NCBI RefSeq assembly: GCF_007954425.1
Contig: NZ_CP042345.1
Span: 496,001 to 560,000 of the forward strand
From: Novosphingobium ginsenosidimutans
GTDB lineage: Bacteria; Pseudomonadota; Alphaproteobacteria; Sphingomonadales; Sphingomonadaceae
Length of the DNA: 64,000 nucleotides
Direction of reading: 5' to 3'
The notes beneath the pieces were generated by a model. It worked only from the letters and a program-made list of their open reading frames with translations. It had not been told where the DNA came from and did no database searches. This document shows, piece after piece, positions 44,636 through 53,105 of this stretch; position 1 is the stretch's first letter, and each line of letters opens with the position of its first letter. The translations under genes and the position numbers were made by a program.

Positions 44636-45016
44636 TCAGTCCGCCGCCCTGGTGATCGATCCGGTGCGGGCCCAGGCGCGCGCCTCGTCCAGTTTGGCGA
44701 GCGGGAAGCACTGGATCTCGGCGGCGTAGAACGGCGCGAAGACCTTCATGGTCGGCTCGACCCAGCCCATGTCGCTGACGATCGCGACGTGCTTCATCCA
44801 GTTGCGGTGGGTGGCGTGGAACACAAGGTCCTTGGGCCAGATCGACCAATCGACAGGGCCGAAATGGCGCAGCACGCAGACCAGGTTGAGCTTGTCGTGG
44901 CTTTGCAGCGCATCGTCGATCGCGCTGATGACCTTGGCATATTCATCGCCGGTCATCGCGCCATCAAGCGTCAGTTCGGCAAAACCCGCCGCCTTATCGC
45001 ATTCCACTGCCAGCAT
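44636..45016 (-). CDS. SpoIIAA-like/STAS-fold protein
   Basis: 126 residues from the ATG at 45016, with GAGGAGG upstream. A single STAS-related SpoIIAA-like domain: VECDKAAGFAELTLDGAMTG, LVCVLRHFGPVDWSIWPKDL and MKHVAIVSDMGWVEPTM. Such proteins sense or shuttle lipids or nucleotides, but no specific role can be given. It starts 83 bases after the HhH membrane protein gene, likely as a separate unit. Confidence 0.8.
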   Translation of the reverse strand: MLAVECDKAAGFAELTLDGAMTGDEYAKVISAIDDALQSHDKLNLVCVLRHFGPVDWSIWPKDLVFHATHRNWMKHVAIVSDMGWVEPTMKVFAPFYAAEIQCFPLAKLDEARAWARTGSITRAAD

Positions 45017-45080
45017 TGCTGCCTCCTCTTGCGGCGCGACCACAAGCGACAGGATGGCAGGGACGGCGGCCAATGCATTG

Positions 45081-45098
45081 ACCGCCGTCAAAGGCGGT
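45081..45098 (-). terminator. Hairpin directly after the HhH protein gene
   Basis: ACCGCC/GGCGGT forms a 6-bp stem with a 6-base loop, starting at the base next to the stop codon of the minus-strand gene. No T-run follows, so it may be a weak or Rho-assisted end, or an mRNA stability hairpin. Confidence 0.35.
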
Positions 45099-45773
45099 TC
45101 AGACCTTGCCGAACTTGCTTTCGAACCCGGCGGTGTCACCGGCGGCGAGGAACTTGGCCTGTTCGACCCAGCTGTCCTTGGCCGGACGCCCGGCGAAGGC
45201 GCCAAGCTTGGTATCGAGCTCGGCCAGGTCGGCCTCGGTCATCGCCGCGATCTGGGCGAAGGTGGTGATGCCAAGCTCGGGCAGCAGCTTCTGCAGCTTG
45301 GGGCCAAGGCCCTTGATGCGGCTGAGGTCATCCGGTCCGGCAGGGGCGGCGGCAACCGGCTTGGCCTCGGCCTTCGGCTTGGGTTCGGCCTTTGGCTTGG
45401 GCGCAGCCTTGGGCTTTGGCTCGGTCTTGGCCGCCGGCTCTGCCTTTGGCTTGGGTTCAGCCTTGGGCTTCGGTTCGGCCTTGGGCTTGGGCGCAGGCTT
45501 TGCTTCGGGCGCAGGCACCGGCGCAGCCACCGGCACGGGTTCCGGCGCTGGCGCCGGCGCGGGCACGATCACCGGTTCGATCTTGGCGGCCGGCGGCGCA
45601 TCGATCAGCGCCTGGTTGCGCGCGGCCGGGGCGGCGCCTTCGTCCAGTACGTCGGGCTTGTAGCTGCGCTCACGCGGGGCGCTGGAGCGGCCAAACAGGT
45701 ACCAGACCAGCAGCAGGCCAAAGACCAGCGCGCCGGCGAAAATCAGCAGGTTGGGATTGTTGAGATCGATCAT
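45099..45773 (-). CDS. Membrane-anchored helix-hairpin-helix protein with PKPKAE repeats
   Basis: 224 residues. One N-terminal membrane helix (about residues 8-28), a cytosolic Pro/Ala/Lys-rich stretch (about 60-145) with repeated PKPKAE units, then a C-terminal helix-hairpin-helix domain (DDLSRIKGLGPKLQKLLPEL and the ITTFAQIAAMTEADLAEL part) like DUF4332 proteins. HhH domains bind DNA or small partners, so a membrane-tethered nucleic-acid role is possible. It overlaps the flippase stop by 4 bases. Confidence 0.8.
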   Translation of the reverse strand: MIDLNNPNLLIFAGALVFGLLLVWYLFGRSSAPRERSYKPDVLDEGAAPAARNQALIDAPPAAKIEPVIVPAPAPAPEPVPVAAPVPAPEAKPAPKPKAEPKPKAEPKPKAEPAAKTEPKPKAAPKPKAEPKPKAEAKPVAAAPAGPDDLSRIKGLGPKLQKLLPELGITTFAQIAAMTEADLAELDTKLGAFAGRPAKDSWVEQAKFLAAGDTAGFESKFGKV

Positions 45774-47275
45774 GGCTTGCCTTCCTCAGCGACATCGGAC
45801 GAGCCGCCTACGTTCTTGCGGAACAGCACGCGGTCCTCGGGGCCGAAACCCTTGTGCCAGATCACGTAGCCGTAAGTGAAGAGGATCGCGGGCAGACCCA
45901 GCGCCAGTTCGGCCCATTCGGGCAGGTAGCGCGTCACCGCCCAGCCGACCAGCACCGCCGGGGCGACCGCCCAGACCAGCGGCCAGCGGAACGGGTTGAC
46001 CGGCGCCTTGAGCAGCCGCCCGAGCAACCAGCCCTTGGCCAGCGAGGCAAAGCCCAGCGCCAGCAGCAGCGCCCCGGCGGCAGCGGCAGCGGCGAACTTG
46101 TCGTTCAGGCCATAGTGGCGCACCAGCAGGATGCCGCCCACGGTCAGCAGCGCCTGGAAGGCAATCGTCGCCAGCGAGAGCCACAGGTTCTTGAGCCGCG
46201 CGACATAGACCAGCGCTGCCTCGCTCACCACGGCCGTGGCGGCAACCACTTCGGCCAGCAGCAGGAAGGTCAGCGCCCCGGTGCCGCCAACGAACTGCGG
46301 GCCGACCAGGCCCATCACCGCCTCACCCGGAATAGCCAGCGCCAGCGCAATTCCGGCCTGTGCGGCGATGATCCAGAAACCGACCTGGTTGACCTGCGCC
46401 GCGATCGCCGCGTGGTTGCCATCGCGCAGGTTGCGGGTGATGACCGGGCCCAGGATCGGCTCGAAGCTGGTCTTCAGTTTCTGCGGCAGCGAGGCGACCT
46501 GCTGCGCGGCGTAATAGACCCCGACCGCGACCGGCGAGGTGAAGAAGCCGAGCAGCGCGATGTCGAGCTTGCGCGTGCCCCATTCGACCATGTCCGCCCC
46601 CGCCAGCGGCGCCGAGAGCAGCGCCAGCTTGCCCAGTCGCAGCGGGTGCGGGTGCCAGCCGCGCGGGGCCCCGAAGGTCCGCAGCAGCGGCCACAGCGCG
46701 ACCAGCAGCGCCGCCACCTTGGCCAGGATGAACGACAGCGCCAGGCCCGCGGCGGGCAGCACGAACAGGAAGCCGATCGCCGCCAGGGTCTGCACCCACG
46801 GCTCGACCAGGCTGCGCGCCCGCACCGTTGCGCCAACGTTGTAGCGATAGGCCAGCGCCGCCAGCGCAATGTCGGTCAGCGCATTGGCAACAATCGCCAG
46901 CGGCAGCAGCCGGTCCCATTCGTTGTATTCGCCGCTGGGGAACATCGGCGCCGGGAACAGGTACAGCAGCGCTGCAGCGCCGAGCGAGAGCAGCAGGGTC
47001 AGCGTCATCGCATCGGCGATCACATGGACTTCCTCGCGCGGGTCTTCCGACAAGCGCTGGGCCAGACCGCGGCGCTGCCCCAGCACGCAGAGCTGGGCGA
47101 TCAGTTCGACAATCACCAGCGCCGAGGCATAGCGGCCGAGCGCCTCAACCCCATAGAACCGCCCGGCGATGAACAGGAACGGCGCCGTGCCGCCCAGCCG
47201 CAAGACGAAGCCAAGGAAATTGGTCCGCCCGCCCTTGGCAAGGGCGGCAATATCCTGATCCGGGGGCTGGCTCAC
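45770..47275 (-). CDS. Polysaccharide/lipid-linked oligosaccharide flippase
   Basis: 501-residue MOP-superfamily membrane protein with about 12-14 hydrophobic helices, of the Wzx/RfbX type. Conserved short loops such as YRYNVGATVRARSLVEPWVQ are visible. It flips lipid-linked glycans across the inner membrane. It sits between gpsA and the HhH gene with 4-base overlaps on both sides, so it is part of a tsaD-gpsA-flippase-HhH operon. Confidence 0.85.
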   Translation of the reverse strand: MSQPPDQDIAALAKGGRTNFLGFVLRLGGTAPFLFIAGRFYGVEALGRYASALVIVELIAQLCVLGQRRGLAQRLSEDPREEVHVIADAMTLTLLLSLGAAALLYLFPAPMFPSGEYNEWDRLLPLAIVANALTDIALAALAYRYNVGATVRARSLVEPWVQTLAAIGFLFVLPAAGLALSFILAKVAALLVALWPLLRTFGAPRGWHPHPLRLGKLALLSAPLAGADMVEWGTRKLDIALLGFFTSPVAVGVYYAAQQVASLPQKLKTSFEPILGPVITRNLRDGNHAAIAAQVNQVGFWIIAAQAGIALALAIPGEAVMGLVGPQFVGGTGALTFLLLAEVVAATAVVSEAALVYVARLKNLWLSLATIAFQALLTVGGILLVRHYGLNDKFAAAAAAGALLLALGFASLAKGWLLGRLLKAPVNPFRWPLVWAVAPAVLVGWAVTRYLPEWAELALGLPAILFTYGYVIWHKGFGPEDRVLFRKNVGGSSDVAEEGKP

Positions 47276-48273
47276 GCCGTCTCGCCCTCGGCCCTGAGCG
47301 GCCTAGCCAGCAGTTCAGCCACCACCTGCCGCGCCGGGGCTTCACCCGCCAGCAAGCGGGCCACGGCCGCGACGATCGGCATGGCGATCCCGCGCTGCTC
47401 TGCCAGTTCGGCCAGCACCGGCGCGGTGTGCGCGCCTTCTGCCACGCTGAGCTTGCCCGCCAGAGCTTCAGCCGCGCCGATCCCTTCGCCCAGCGCCTTG
47501 CCCAGGGTGAAGTTGCGGCTGGAAGTGGAGGAGCAGGTCAGCACCAGATCGCCCAGGCCGCACAGCCCGGCCAGCGTTTCCGCCCGCGCGCCAAATGCCA
47601 GGCCGAACCGGGTCATCTCGGCATAGCCGCGCGCGATCAGCGCGGCGCGGGCGTTCTGGCCCAGGCCCAGGCCGTCAACCACGCCGCAGGCGATCGCCAG
47701 CACGTTTTTGACCGCTCCGCCGATCTCCGCCCCGACCACGTCGTCCGAATAGTAGGGCCGCAGCGTTGGGCGCGACAGGAGGGCTCCAAGCCGCGCCCAC
47801 TGCGCCTCACCCCCGCTGCAGGCCAGGGTCACGGCAGTCGGCAGGCCGGCGGCCACCTCGTGCGCAAAGGTCGGGCCGGACAGGACGGCGATTTCGGCCA
47901 GGGGCAGCGCCTCGCGCGCGACATCGGCCATCAGCCGTCCGGTCCCCGCCTCGATCCCCTTGGAGCACAGCACCAGGTCTCGCGGGCGGTCGGTCAAGCC
48001 AGACAGGACCTTGCCAAGATGCTGCGCCGGCGCGACCACCAGCAGGACCGGCAGATCATCGAGCTCTGCCAAGTCGGTGGTGGCCGCAATCCCCGGGGAC
48101 AGCTCGGCACCCGGCAGAAACAGCGGATTGCGCCGCTCGGCATTGATCGCTGCCACGACTTCGGGCTCGCGCGCCCACAGGCGCACCGGCGTGCCATTGG
48201 CAGCATAGGCCTGCGCCAACGCCGTGCCCCAGGCCCCGCCGCCAAGCACCCCCAGGCTGACGCTGGGCCTCAC
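47272..48273 (-). CDS. gpsA: Glycerol-3-phosphate dehydrogenase [NAD(P)+]
   Basis: 333 residues. The dinucleotide loop is [13 protein letters not shown] (residues 8-20), with [12 protein letters not shown] and [20 protein letters not shown] in the middle and catalytic Lys in [18 protein letters not shown]. It makes sn-glycerol-3-phosphate for phospholipids. Overlaps tsaD and the flippase by 4 bases. Confidence 0.97.
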   Translation of the reverse strand: MRPSVSLGVLGGGAWGTALAQAYAANGTPVRLWAREPEVVAAINAERRNPLFLPGAELSPGIAATTDLAELDDLPVLLVVAPAQHLGKVLSGLTDRPRDLVLCSKGIEAGTGRLMADVAREALPLAEIAVLSGPTFAHEVAAGLPTAVTLACSGGEAQWARLGALLSRPTLRPYYSDDVVGAEIGGAVKNVLAIACGVVDGLGLGQNARAALIARGYAEMTRFGLAFGARAETLAGLCGLGDLVLTCSSTSSRNFTLGKALGEGIGAAEALAGKLSVAEGAHTAPVLAELAEQRGIAMPIVAAVARLLAGEAPARQVVAELLARPLRAEGETA

Positions 48274-49310
48274 GCCTTTACCCCCGCCCCGCGCACTGGC
48301 GCGGCATCGGGATCAAGCGGCCAGCGCGGCCGTGCGGCAATATCGAGCGGATCGGGCACAAAGTTGCCCAGCGCCAACCGCTCCTGCCCGGCCCAGGCGA
48401 TCATCGCCGCATTATCGGTGCAGAGCGCCAGCGGCGGCGCGACGAAGGGCAGGCCAAACTCACCGGCAAGGCCTTCAAGGCCAGCGCGAATCGTCTGATT
48501 GGCGGCGACCCCGCCGGCGACGACCAGCGCGGTTAGGCCGTCGCTATCGGCCAGCGCGCGGCGGGTCCGGTCAACAACGCAATCGAGCGCGGCCTGCTGG
48601 AACGCGGCGGCTATATCGGCATCGGCGTGTGTGCCGGCCTGCTTGGCCCGCAGCACCGCGCTCTTGAGGCCGGCGAAAGAAAAATGCGGCTCGCTGCTTC
48701 CCAGTAGCGGCCGGGGCAGTGGCACGGCTTTCCGGCTACCTTGGCGTGCCAGCCGCTCAACCGCCGGGCCACCGGGAAAGCCCAGGCCCAGAATCTTGGC
48801 AGTCTTGTCAAAGGCTTCGCCAAGGGCATCGTCAATCGTCGTGGCAAGGCGGCGGTACTGCCCGACACCTTCAACCCGCAGCACCTGGCAGTGCCCGCCG
48901 GAAACCAGCAGCAGCAGATAAGGGAATTGTAGAGCAGGATCGGCCAGCCGCGGGGACAGTGCATGGCCTTCCAGGTGGTTAACCGCGATCAGCGGCTTGT
49001 CGCTGGCCATGGCGAGGGCCTTGGCCGTGACCAGCCCGACCATCACCCCGCCAATCAGGCCGGGGCCCGCCGTGGCCGCAATGGCATCGAGATCGCCGAG
49101 TTCCATCCCGGCATCTTGCAACACGGCCGCTACCAGCGGCGCGATCCGTTCGGCGTGGGCCCGCGCGGCAATTTCGGGGACCACACCGCCATAGGGGCGA
49201 TGGGCATCATCTTGCGAGGCGATCCGCTGCGCCACGATCCGACGCTCGCCATCGACCAGCGCAGCCGCTGTCTCGTCACAGGACGATTCAATTCCGAGCA
49301 CCAGCCCCAT
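48270..49310 (-). CDS. tsaD: tRNA N6-adenosine threonylcarbamoyltransferase
   Basis: 346 residues from the ATG at 49310; an ATG at 49322 would add four. ASKHA-fold metalloprotein for t6A37 synthesis with TsaB/C/E. The start [16 protein letters not shown], the metal motif [10 protein letters not shown] and [10 protein letters not shown] are diagnostic. It is the first gene of the tsaD-gpsA-flippase unit and divergent from hemC. Confidence 0.97.
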   Translation of the reverse strand: MGLVLGIESSCDETAAALVDGERRIVAQRIASQDDAHRPYGGVVPEIAARAHAERIAPLVAAVLQDAGMELGDLDAIAATAGPGLIGGVMVGLVTAKALAMASDKPLIAVNHLEGHALSPRLADPALQFPYLLLLVSGGHCQVLRVEGVGQYRRLATTIDDALGEAFDKTAKILGLGFPGGPAVERLARQGSRKAVPLPRPLLGSSEPHFSFAGLKSAVLRAKQAGTHADADIAAAFQQAALDCVVDRTRRALADSDGLTALVVAGGVAANQTIRAGLEGLAGEFGLPFVAPPLALCTDNAAMIAWAGQERLALGNFVPDPLDIAARPRWPLDPDAAPVRGAGVKA

Positions 49311-49354
49311 TCTTGCTTCCATCTAGCGAGAATGCGCACTAGCACAAGGCGCGC

Positions 49355-50278
49355 ATGACTGACCGTCCACTCCGTCTTGGAACCCGCCGCTCACCGCTTG
49401 CCATGGCCCAGGCGGAAGAAGCACGCGACCGGCTTTGTGCTGCCCACCCGGGGCTGACGGTGGAAATCGTCCCCGTGCAGGCCAGCGGCGACAAGATCCT
49501 GGACCGCCCGCTCGCCGAAATTGGCGGCAAGGCGCTGTGGACCAAGGAACTCGATGTCTGGCTGCTGGAGGGTGAGATCGACTTTGCGGTCCATTCGGCC
49601 AAGGATGTCGAGACGCTGCGCCCCGCCGGAATTGCCATTGCCGCCGTGCTGCCGCGCGCCGATGTGCGTGACGTGCTGGTGGGCGTGGATAGCCTGGCAG
49701 CCCTGCCGCCCGGCGCCCGGATCGGCACCAGCGCTCCGCGCCGCGCCGCCCAGGCGCTGCATTTCCGGCCCGACTGCCAGATCGTCTCGTTCCGCGGCAA
49801 TGTCGCCACCCGGCTTGGCAAGCTGGAAGCCGGCGAAGCCGATGTGACCCTGCTGGCCGCCGCCGGCCTTGAGCGACTGGGACAGAGCGACGTTGGCACG
49901 CCGCTTGATCCCGCGGTCTGGTTGCCCGCACCGGGCCAGGGCTGCATCGCGATCGAATGCCGTCCGGGCGATGACCGGACAGCCGGTCTGCTGGCCGCGA
50001 TCGATCATCGCGCAAGCCATGCAGCGCTGCTGGCCGAACGCGCGCTGCTGGCGGCGCTGGGCGGCAATTGCCACAGCCCGATCGCCGCGCTGACCGAGCA
50101 TCGCGATGGCGAGCTGGTGCTCCATGCTGCACTGTTCAGCCCCGACGGGGGTGAGCGCGTGGCCGCCACCATGCACTTCCCGGCGGGCGATGCTACCGGT
50201 CCGGCCGAGCTCGCACGCCTGCTGCTCGATCAGGCTTCACCGGCAATCCGGCAGCATTTCGAGGGTTTTGCAAGCTAA
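49355..50278 (+). CDS. hemC: Porphobilinogen deaminase
   Basis: 307 residues. Tetrapyrrole synthesis: four porphobilinogens to hydroxymethylbilane. RLGTRRSPLAMAQAEE, HSAKDVETLRPAG and RGNVATRL are the dipyrromethane and substrate-binding blocks, and GGNCHSPIAAL carries the cofactor-attached Cys. Upstream of hemD in the same operon. Confidence 0.97.
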   Translation: MTDRPLRLGTRRSPLAMAQAEEARDRLCAAHPGLTVEIVPVQASGDKILDRPLAEIGGKALWTKELDVWLLEGEIDFAVHSAKDVETLRPAGIAIAAVLPRADVRDVLVGVDSLAALPPGARIGTSAPRRAAQALHFRPDCQIVSFRGNVATRLGKLEAGEADVTLLAAAGLERLGQSDVGTPLDPAVWLPAPGQGCIAIECRPGDDRTAGLLAAIDHRASHAALLAERALLAALGGNCHSPIAALTEHRDGELVLHAALFSPDGGERVAATMHFPAGDATGPAELARLLLDQASPAIRQHFEGFAS

Positions 50279-50288
50279 GGAAACGCGT

Positions 50289-50990
50289 ATGGTTCCGCTG
50301 GTTGTGATCCGCCCAGAGCCTGGCTGCACCGCAACGGTGGACGCGGCGCGGGGAGCGGGTCTTGAGCCGCGGAGCTTTCCGCTGTTTGCCGTGACCCAGC
50401 GCTCGTGGTCGGCCCCGCCCCCCGATGCACATGACGCGCTCCTGCTGGGCAGCGCCAATGCGGTCCGCCATGCCGGACCGGGCCTGGCGGCTGTCCGTCA
50501 CCTCCCAGCCTATGCCGTGGGCGATGCCACCGCCGATGTCGCCCGCGCGGCGGGGATTTCCGTGATCGGTCAGGGTCAGGGCGGGCTGCAGTCGGTGCTC
50601 GGCCAGCTTGACGCGGCCCACAAGCGGTTGCTGCGACTGGCGGGTGAGGAACGGATTGTGCTGACCCCGCCAGCAGGCGTCACCATGACCGAACGGGTGG
50701 TCTATGCCAGCCTTGCCCAGCCGATGCCGGCCGAACTAGTTGCGCTGCTGGCCGAACCGGCGCTGATCGCGCTCCACTCAGCCGAGGCGGCGCACCATTT
50801 TGCCGCCGAATGCGTCCGTAACGGCCTGCGCCGGGCGCGCCTCAGGCTCTGCGCGCTGGGGCCCAGAATTGCCGCGGCAGCGGGCGATGGCTGGGGCGAA
50901 GTGGCGGTGGCCCCCGATACCAGCGACCGCGCACTGCTGGCCTTGGCCCGCCAGATGTGCCAAGACCCTTGGGGAAACACCAAGTCCTGA
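50289..50990 (+). CDS. hemD: Uroporphyrinogen-III synthase
   Basis: 233 residues from the ATG at 50289, with AAGGAAA upstream. HemD proteins are weakly conserved. LVVIRPEPG at the N-terminus, YAVGDATADVARAAG and the GP-containing late block fit the two-lobed fold. It lies 10 bases after hemC and before the Mic60-like gene. Assigned mostly by position and length. Confidence 0.88.
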   Translation: MVPLVVIRPEPGCTATVDAARGAGLEPRSFPLFAVTQRSWSAPPPDAHDALLLGSANAVRHAGPGLAAVRHLPAYAVGDATADVARAAGISVIGQGQGGLQSVLGQLDAAHKRLLRLAGEERIVLTPPAGVTMTERVVYASLAQPMPAELVALLAEPALIALHSAEAAHHFAAECVRNGLRRARLRLCALGPRIAAAAGDGWGEVAVAPDTSDRALLALARQMCQDPWGNTKS

Positions 50991-51008
50991 AGGCCATCGC
51001 AACCTCGC

Positions 51009-51890
51009 ATGACTGAATTTGACAGCTATTCGCGCCGCCCCGCCGGCTCAGGCATTTCGCTGCGCGCCGTCCTTGGCACCTCGCTCCTGGCCTTTGTCGG
51101 CGGCGCTGCGCTGATTGGTTGGCTGGTATATGATGATCGCCTGCCGATCGATGCCGGCTTCGGCCGTGCCGAAGTGGCTGCACCGGCACCTTCGGCCAGC
51201 CCGCTCGCCGCCCTGCCATCCCCCTCGGCCAGTCCCTCGCTCGCCGCTGTTGCTGGCGGGATGGACCAGCGGATTGCCGCGCTGGAGCAGCGCTTGACCC
51301 GGCTCGATCTTCAGGCCGCCGCAACCGAAGGCAATACCGCCCGCGCCGAAGCCCTGCTAGTCGCACTCGCCACTCGCCGCGCGATTGAGCGCGGGGCGCC
51401 GCTGGGCTACCTTGAGACTCAGCTCAAGCTGCGGTTTGGCGATGCCCAGGCCAATTCGGTTGCCACCTTGATCGCCAATGCCCAGCGCCCGGTCACGATT
51501 GACCAGCTGAGCAGCGATCTTGAAGCGCTGGGCCCGACCCTGCTCGGCACCCCCGCCAACGAAGGCGGCTGGCAGCGCTTTACTCGCGAGCTCTCCGGCC
51601 TGTTTGTGGTTCGCCGCGGCGATGCACCCTCGGCCCAGCCCGACGCGCGGCTTGATCGTGCTCGGTTGATGCTGCGCAGCGGGCAGGTTGAGACGGCGCT
51701 GGCGGAAGTGCAGCGACTGCCGGGTGCCTCTGCCGCCGGTGACTGGGTCAATGCCGCGCGCCGCTATGCTGCTTCGCAAAAGGCGCTCGACCTGATCGAG
51801 ACCGCCGCCTTGCTGGAGCCGGAAAAGCTCAAGAATGGAACCGGCGTGGCCGTGCAACAACCGGGGCCTGGCGCGCCGCCAGCCGGGTAA
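51009..51890 (+). CDS. Mic60/mitofilin-like membrane protein
   Basis: 293 residues. One N-terminal membrane helix (about 20-41), a Pro/Ala/Ser-rich spacer, a coiled coil (about 80-110) and a helical C-terminal part with QRFTRELSGLFVVRRGD. This size and layout, and the place next to hemC-hemD, match the alphaproteobacterial relatives of mitochondrial Mic60, which shape inner-membrane folds. Lipid-binding function is inferred. Confidence 0.75.
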   Translation: MTEFDSYSRRPAGSGISLRAVLGTSLLAFVGGAALIGWLVYDDRLPIDAGFGRAEVAAPAPSASPLAALPSPSASPSLAAVAGGMDQRIAALEQRLTRLDLQAAATEGNTARAEALLVALATRRAIERGAPLGYLETQLKLRFGDAQANSVATLIANAQRPVTIDQLSSDLEALGPTLLGTPANEGGWQRFTRELSGLFVVRRGDAPSAQPDARLDRARLMLRSGQVETALAEVQRLPGASAAGDWVNAARRYAASQKALDLIETAALLEPEKLKNGTGVAVQQPGPGAPPAG

Positions 51891-51893
51891 GCC

Positions 51894-53105
51894 TTAGGCC
51901 CGCAGCAGCGCCGGCAAGTCACCCGACATGCCGCGTGCCTCGTCCATGAAGAAGCGCTTGAGCCAGCCCGAGCGCTGGACTGCGCCCATGCCCAGCCGCC
52001 GCACCACGCTGGGCAGGCGGCCCGGAATCGCGAACAAGCGGTTGATCGCATCGGTGGCAAATCCGACCGAGAAGCTGTCAACCGAGCGCCAGCGCTCGTA
52101 GCGCGCGAGTAGCTGGGCATCGCCCGGCTCCAGCCCCAGCCGCATGCCATCGGCCAGCACTTCAACCAGCGCCCCGACATCACGCAGCCCGAGGTTAAGG
52201 CCCTGCCCGGCGATCGGGTGAATGCCATGCGCAGCATCGCCGATCAGCGCGAGGCGCTGGTCGACAATGCGCGGCGCGCGATGGAAGTTGAGCGGATAGC
52301 TCATCCGCGGCGCAGCCAGCGCAAGCGCGCCGAACATTCCGCCCATGTGGCGCTGTACCTCATCCAGGAACAGCGCTTCGGGCATGGCGAGGACACCGGC
52401 GGCATCCTTTTCAGCCACGGTCCAGACCAGCGCCGAGCGGTGCCGAACAGCGTCGTCGAGCAGCGGCAGCAGCGCGAAGGGGCCAGCGGGATAGAAGATC
52501 TCCCAGGCTACGTTCTCATGGCTTTTCTCGTGATAAAGCGCCGTTACGATCGCGCGGTGGTGATAGTCCCACTTGGCGGTCGCCAGCCCGGCTTCATCGC
52601 GGGTGGGTGACTTGCGCCCCTCGGCCGCGATCAGCAGGCTGCCGGTCAATTCCTCGCCATTGTCGAGCACCACGCGCACGCCATGCTCGCCGCGCTCGCG
52701 CTCGACCGCTTCAGTACCCGCATGCCAGGCAATCGCCGGTTCGGCTTTTGCCGCTTCGAACAGCGCCACCCGGATATCGCGGTTGGCATACATCCGGCCG
52801 AGCGAGCCGTCCTCCGCCCCCGGCTGAAAATCGATCCGGCCGGGCTTCATCTGGTCGGTCACGGCAATCGCGGCAATCGGGCAGCCCAGCGGCTCAAGCG
52901 TCTCTGCCAGGCCGATATTGGCGAAGAGGTTCCAGCTGGCGGTCGATATGGCCGACGCGCGGCCGTCGGCGCCCTCTGAGGTCAGTTGCTCGGGCGTGGC
53001 CTTGTCGACCACGTGGCTGGTGATCCCTTGCCGCGCCGCCGCCAGCGCCAGCGTCATGCCGACCAGCCCACCCCCCAGGATGACGAGGTCGCGCCGCGCG
53101 CTCAC
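51894..53105 (-). CDS. UbiH/UbiF-type FAD monooxygenase
   Basis: 403 residues. FAD-dependent aromatic hydroxylase: LGGGLVGMTLALAAARQG at the start, a second FAD block GDAAHGIHPIAGQGLNLGLRDV in the middle, typical of ubiquinone-ring hydroxylases. Likely acts in ubiquinone synthesis (C-5/C-6/C-1 hydroxylation); which position cannot be told from sequence. Its ATG overlaps the PafA-like stop. Confidence 0.9.
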   Translation of the reverse strand: MSARRDLVILGGGLVGMTLALAAARQGITSHVVDKATPEQLTSEGADGRASAISTASWNLFANIGLAETLEPLGCPIAAIAVTDQMKPGRIDFQPGAEDGSLGRMYANRDIRVALFEAAKAEPAIAWHAGTEAVERERGEHGVRVVLDNGEELTGSLLIAAEGRKSPTRDEAGLATAKWDYHHRAIVTALYHEKSHENVAWEIFYPAGPFALLPLLDDAVRHRSALVWTVAEKDAAGVLAMPEALFLDEVQRHMGGMFGALALAAPRMSYPLNFHRAPRIVDQRLALIGDAAHGIHPIAGQGLNLGLRDVGALVEVLADGMRLGLEPGDAQLLARYERWRSVDSFSVGFATDAINRLFAIPGRLPSVVRRLGMGAVQRSGWLKRFFMDEARGMSGDLPALLRA

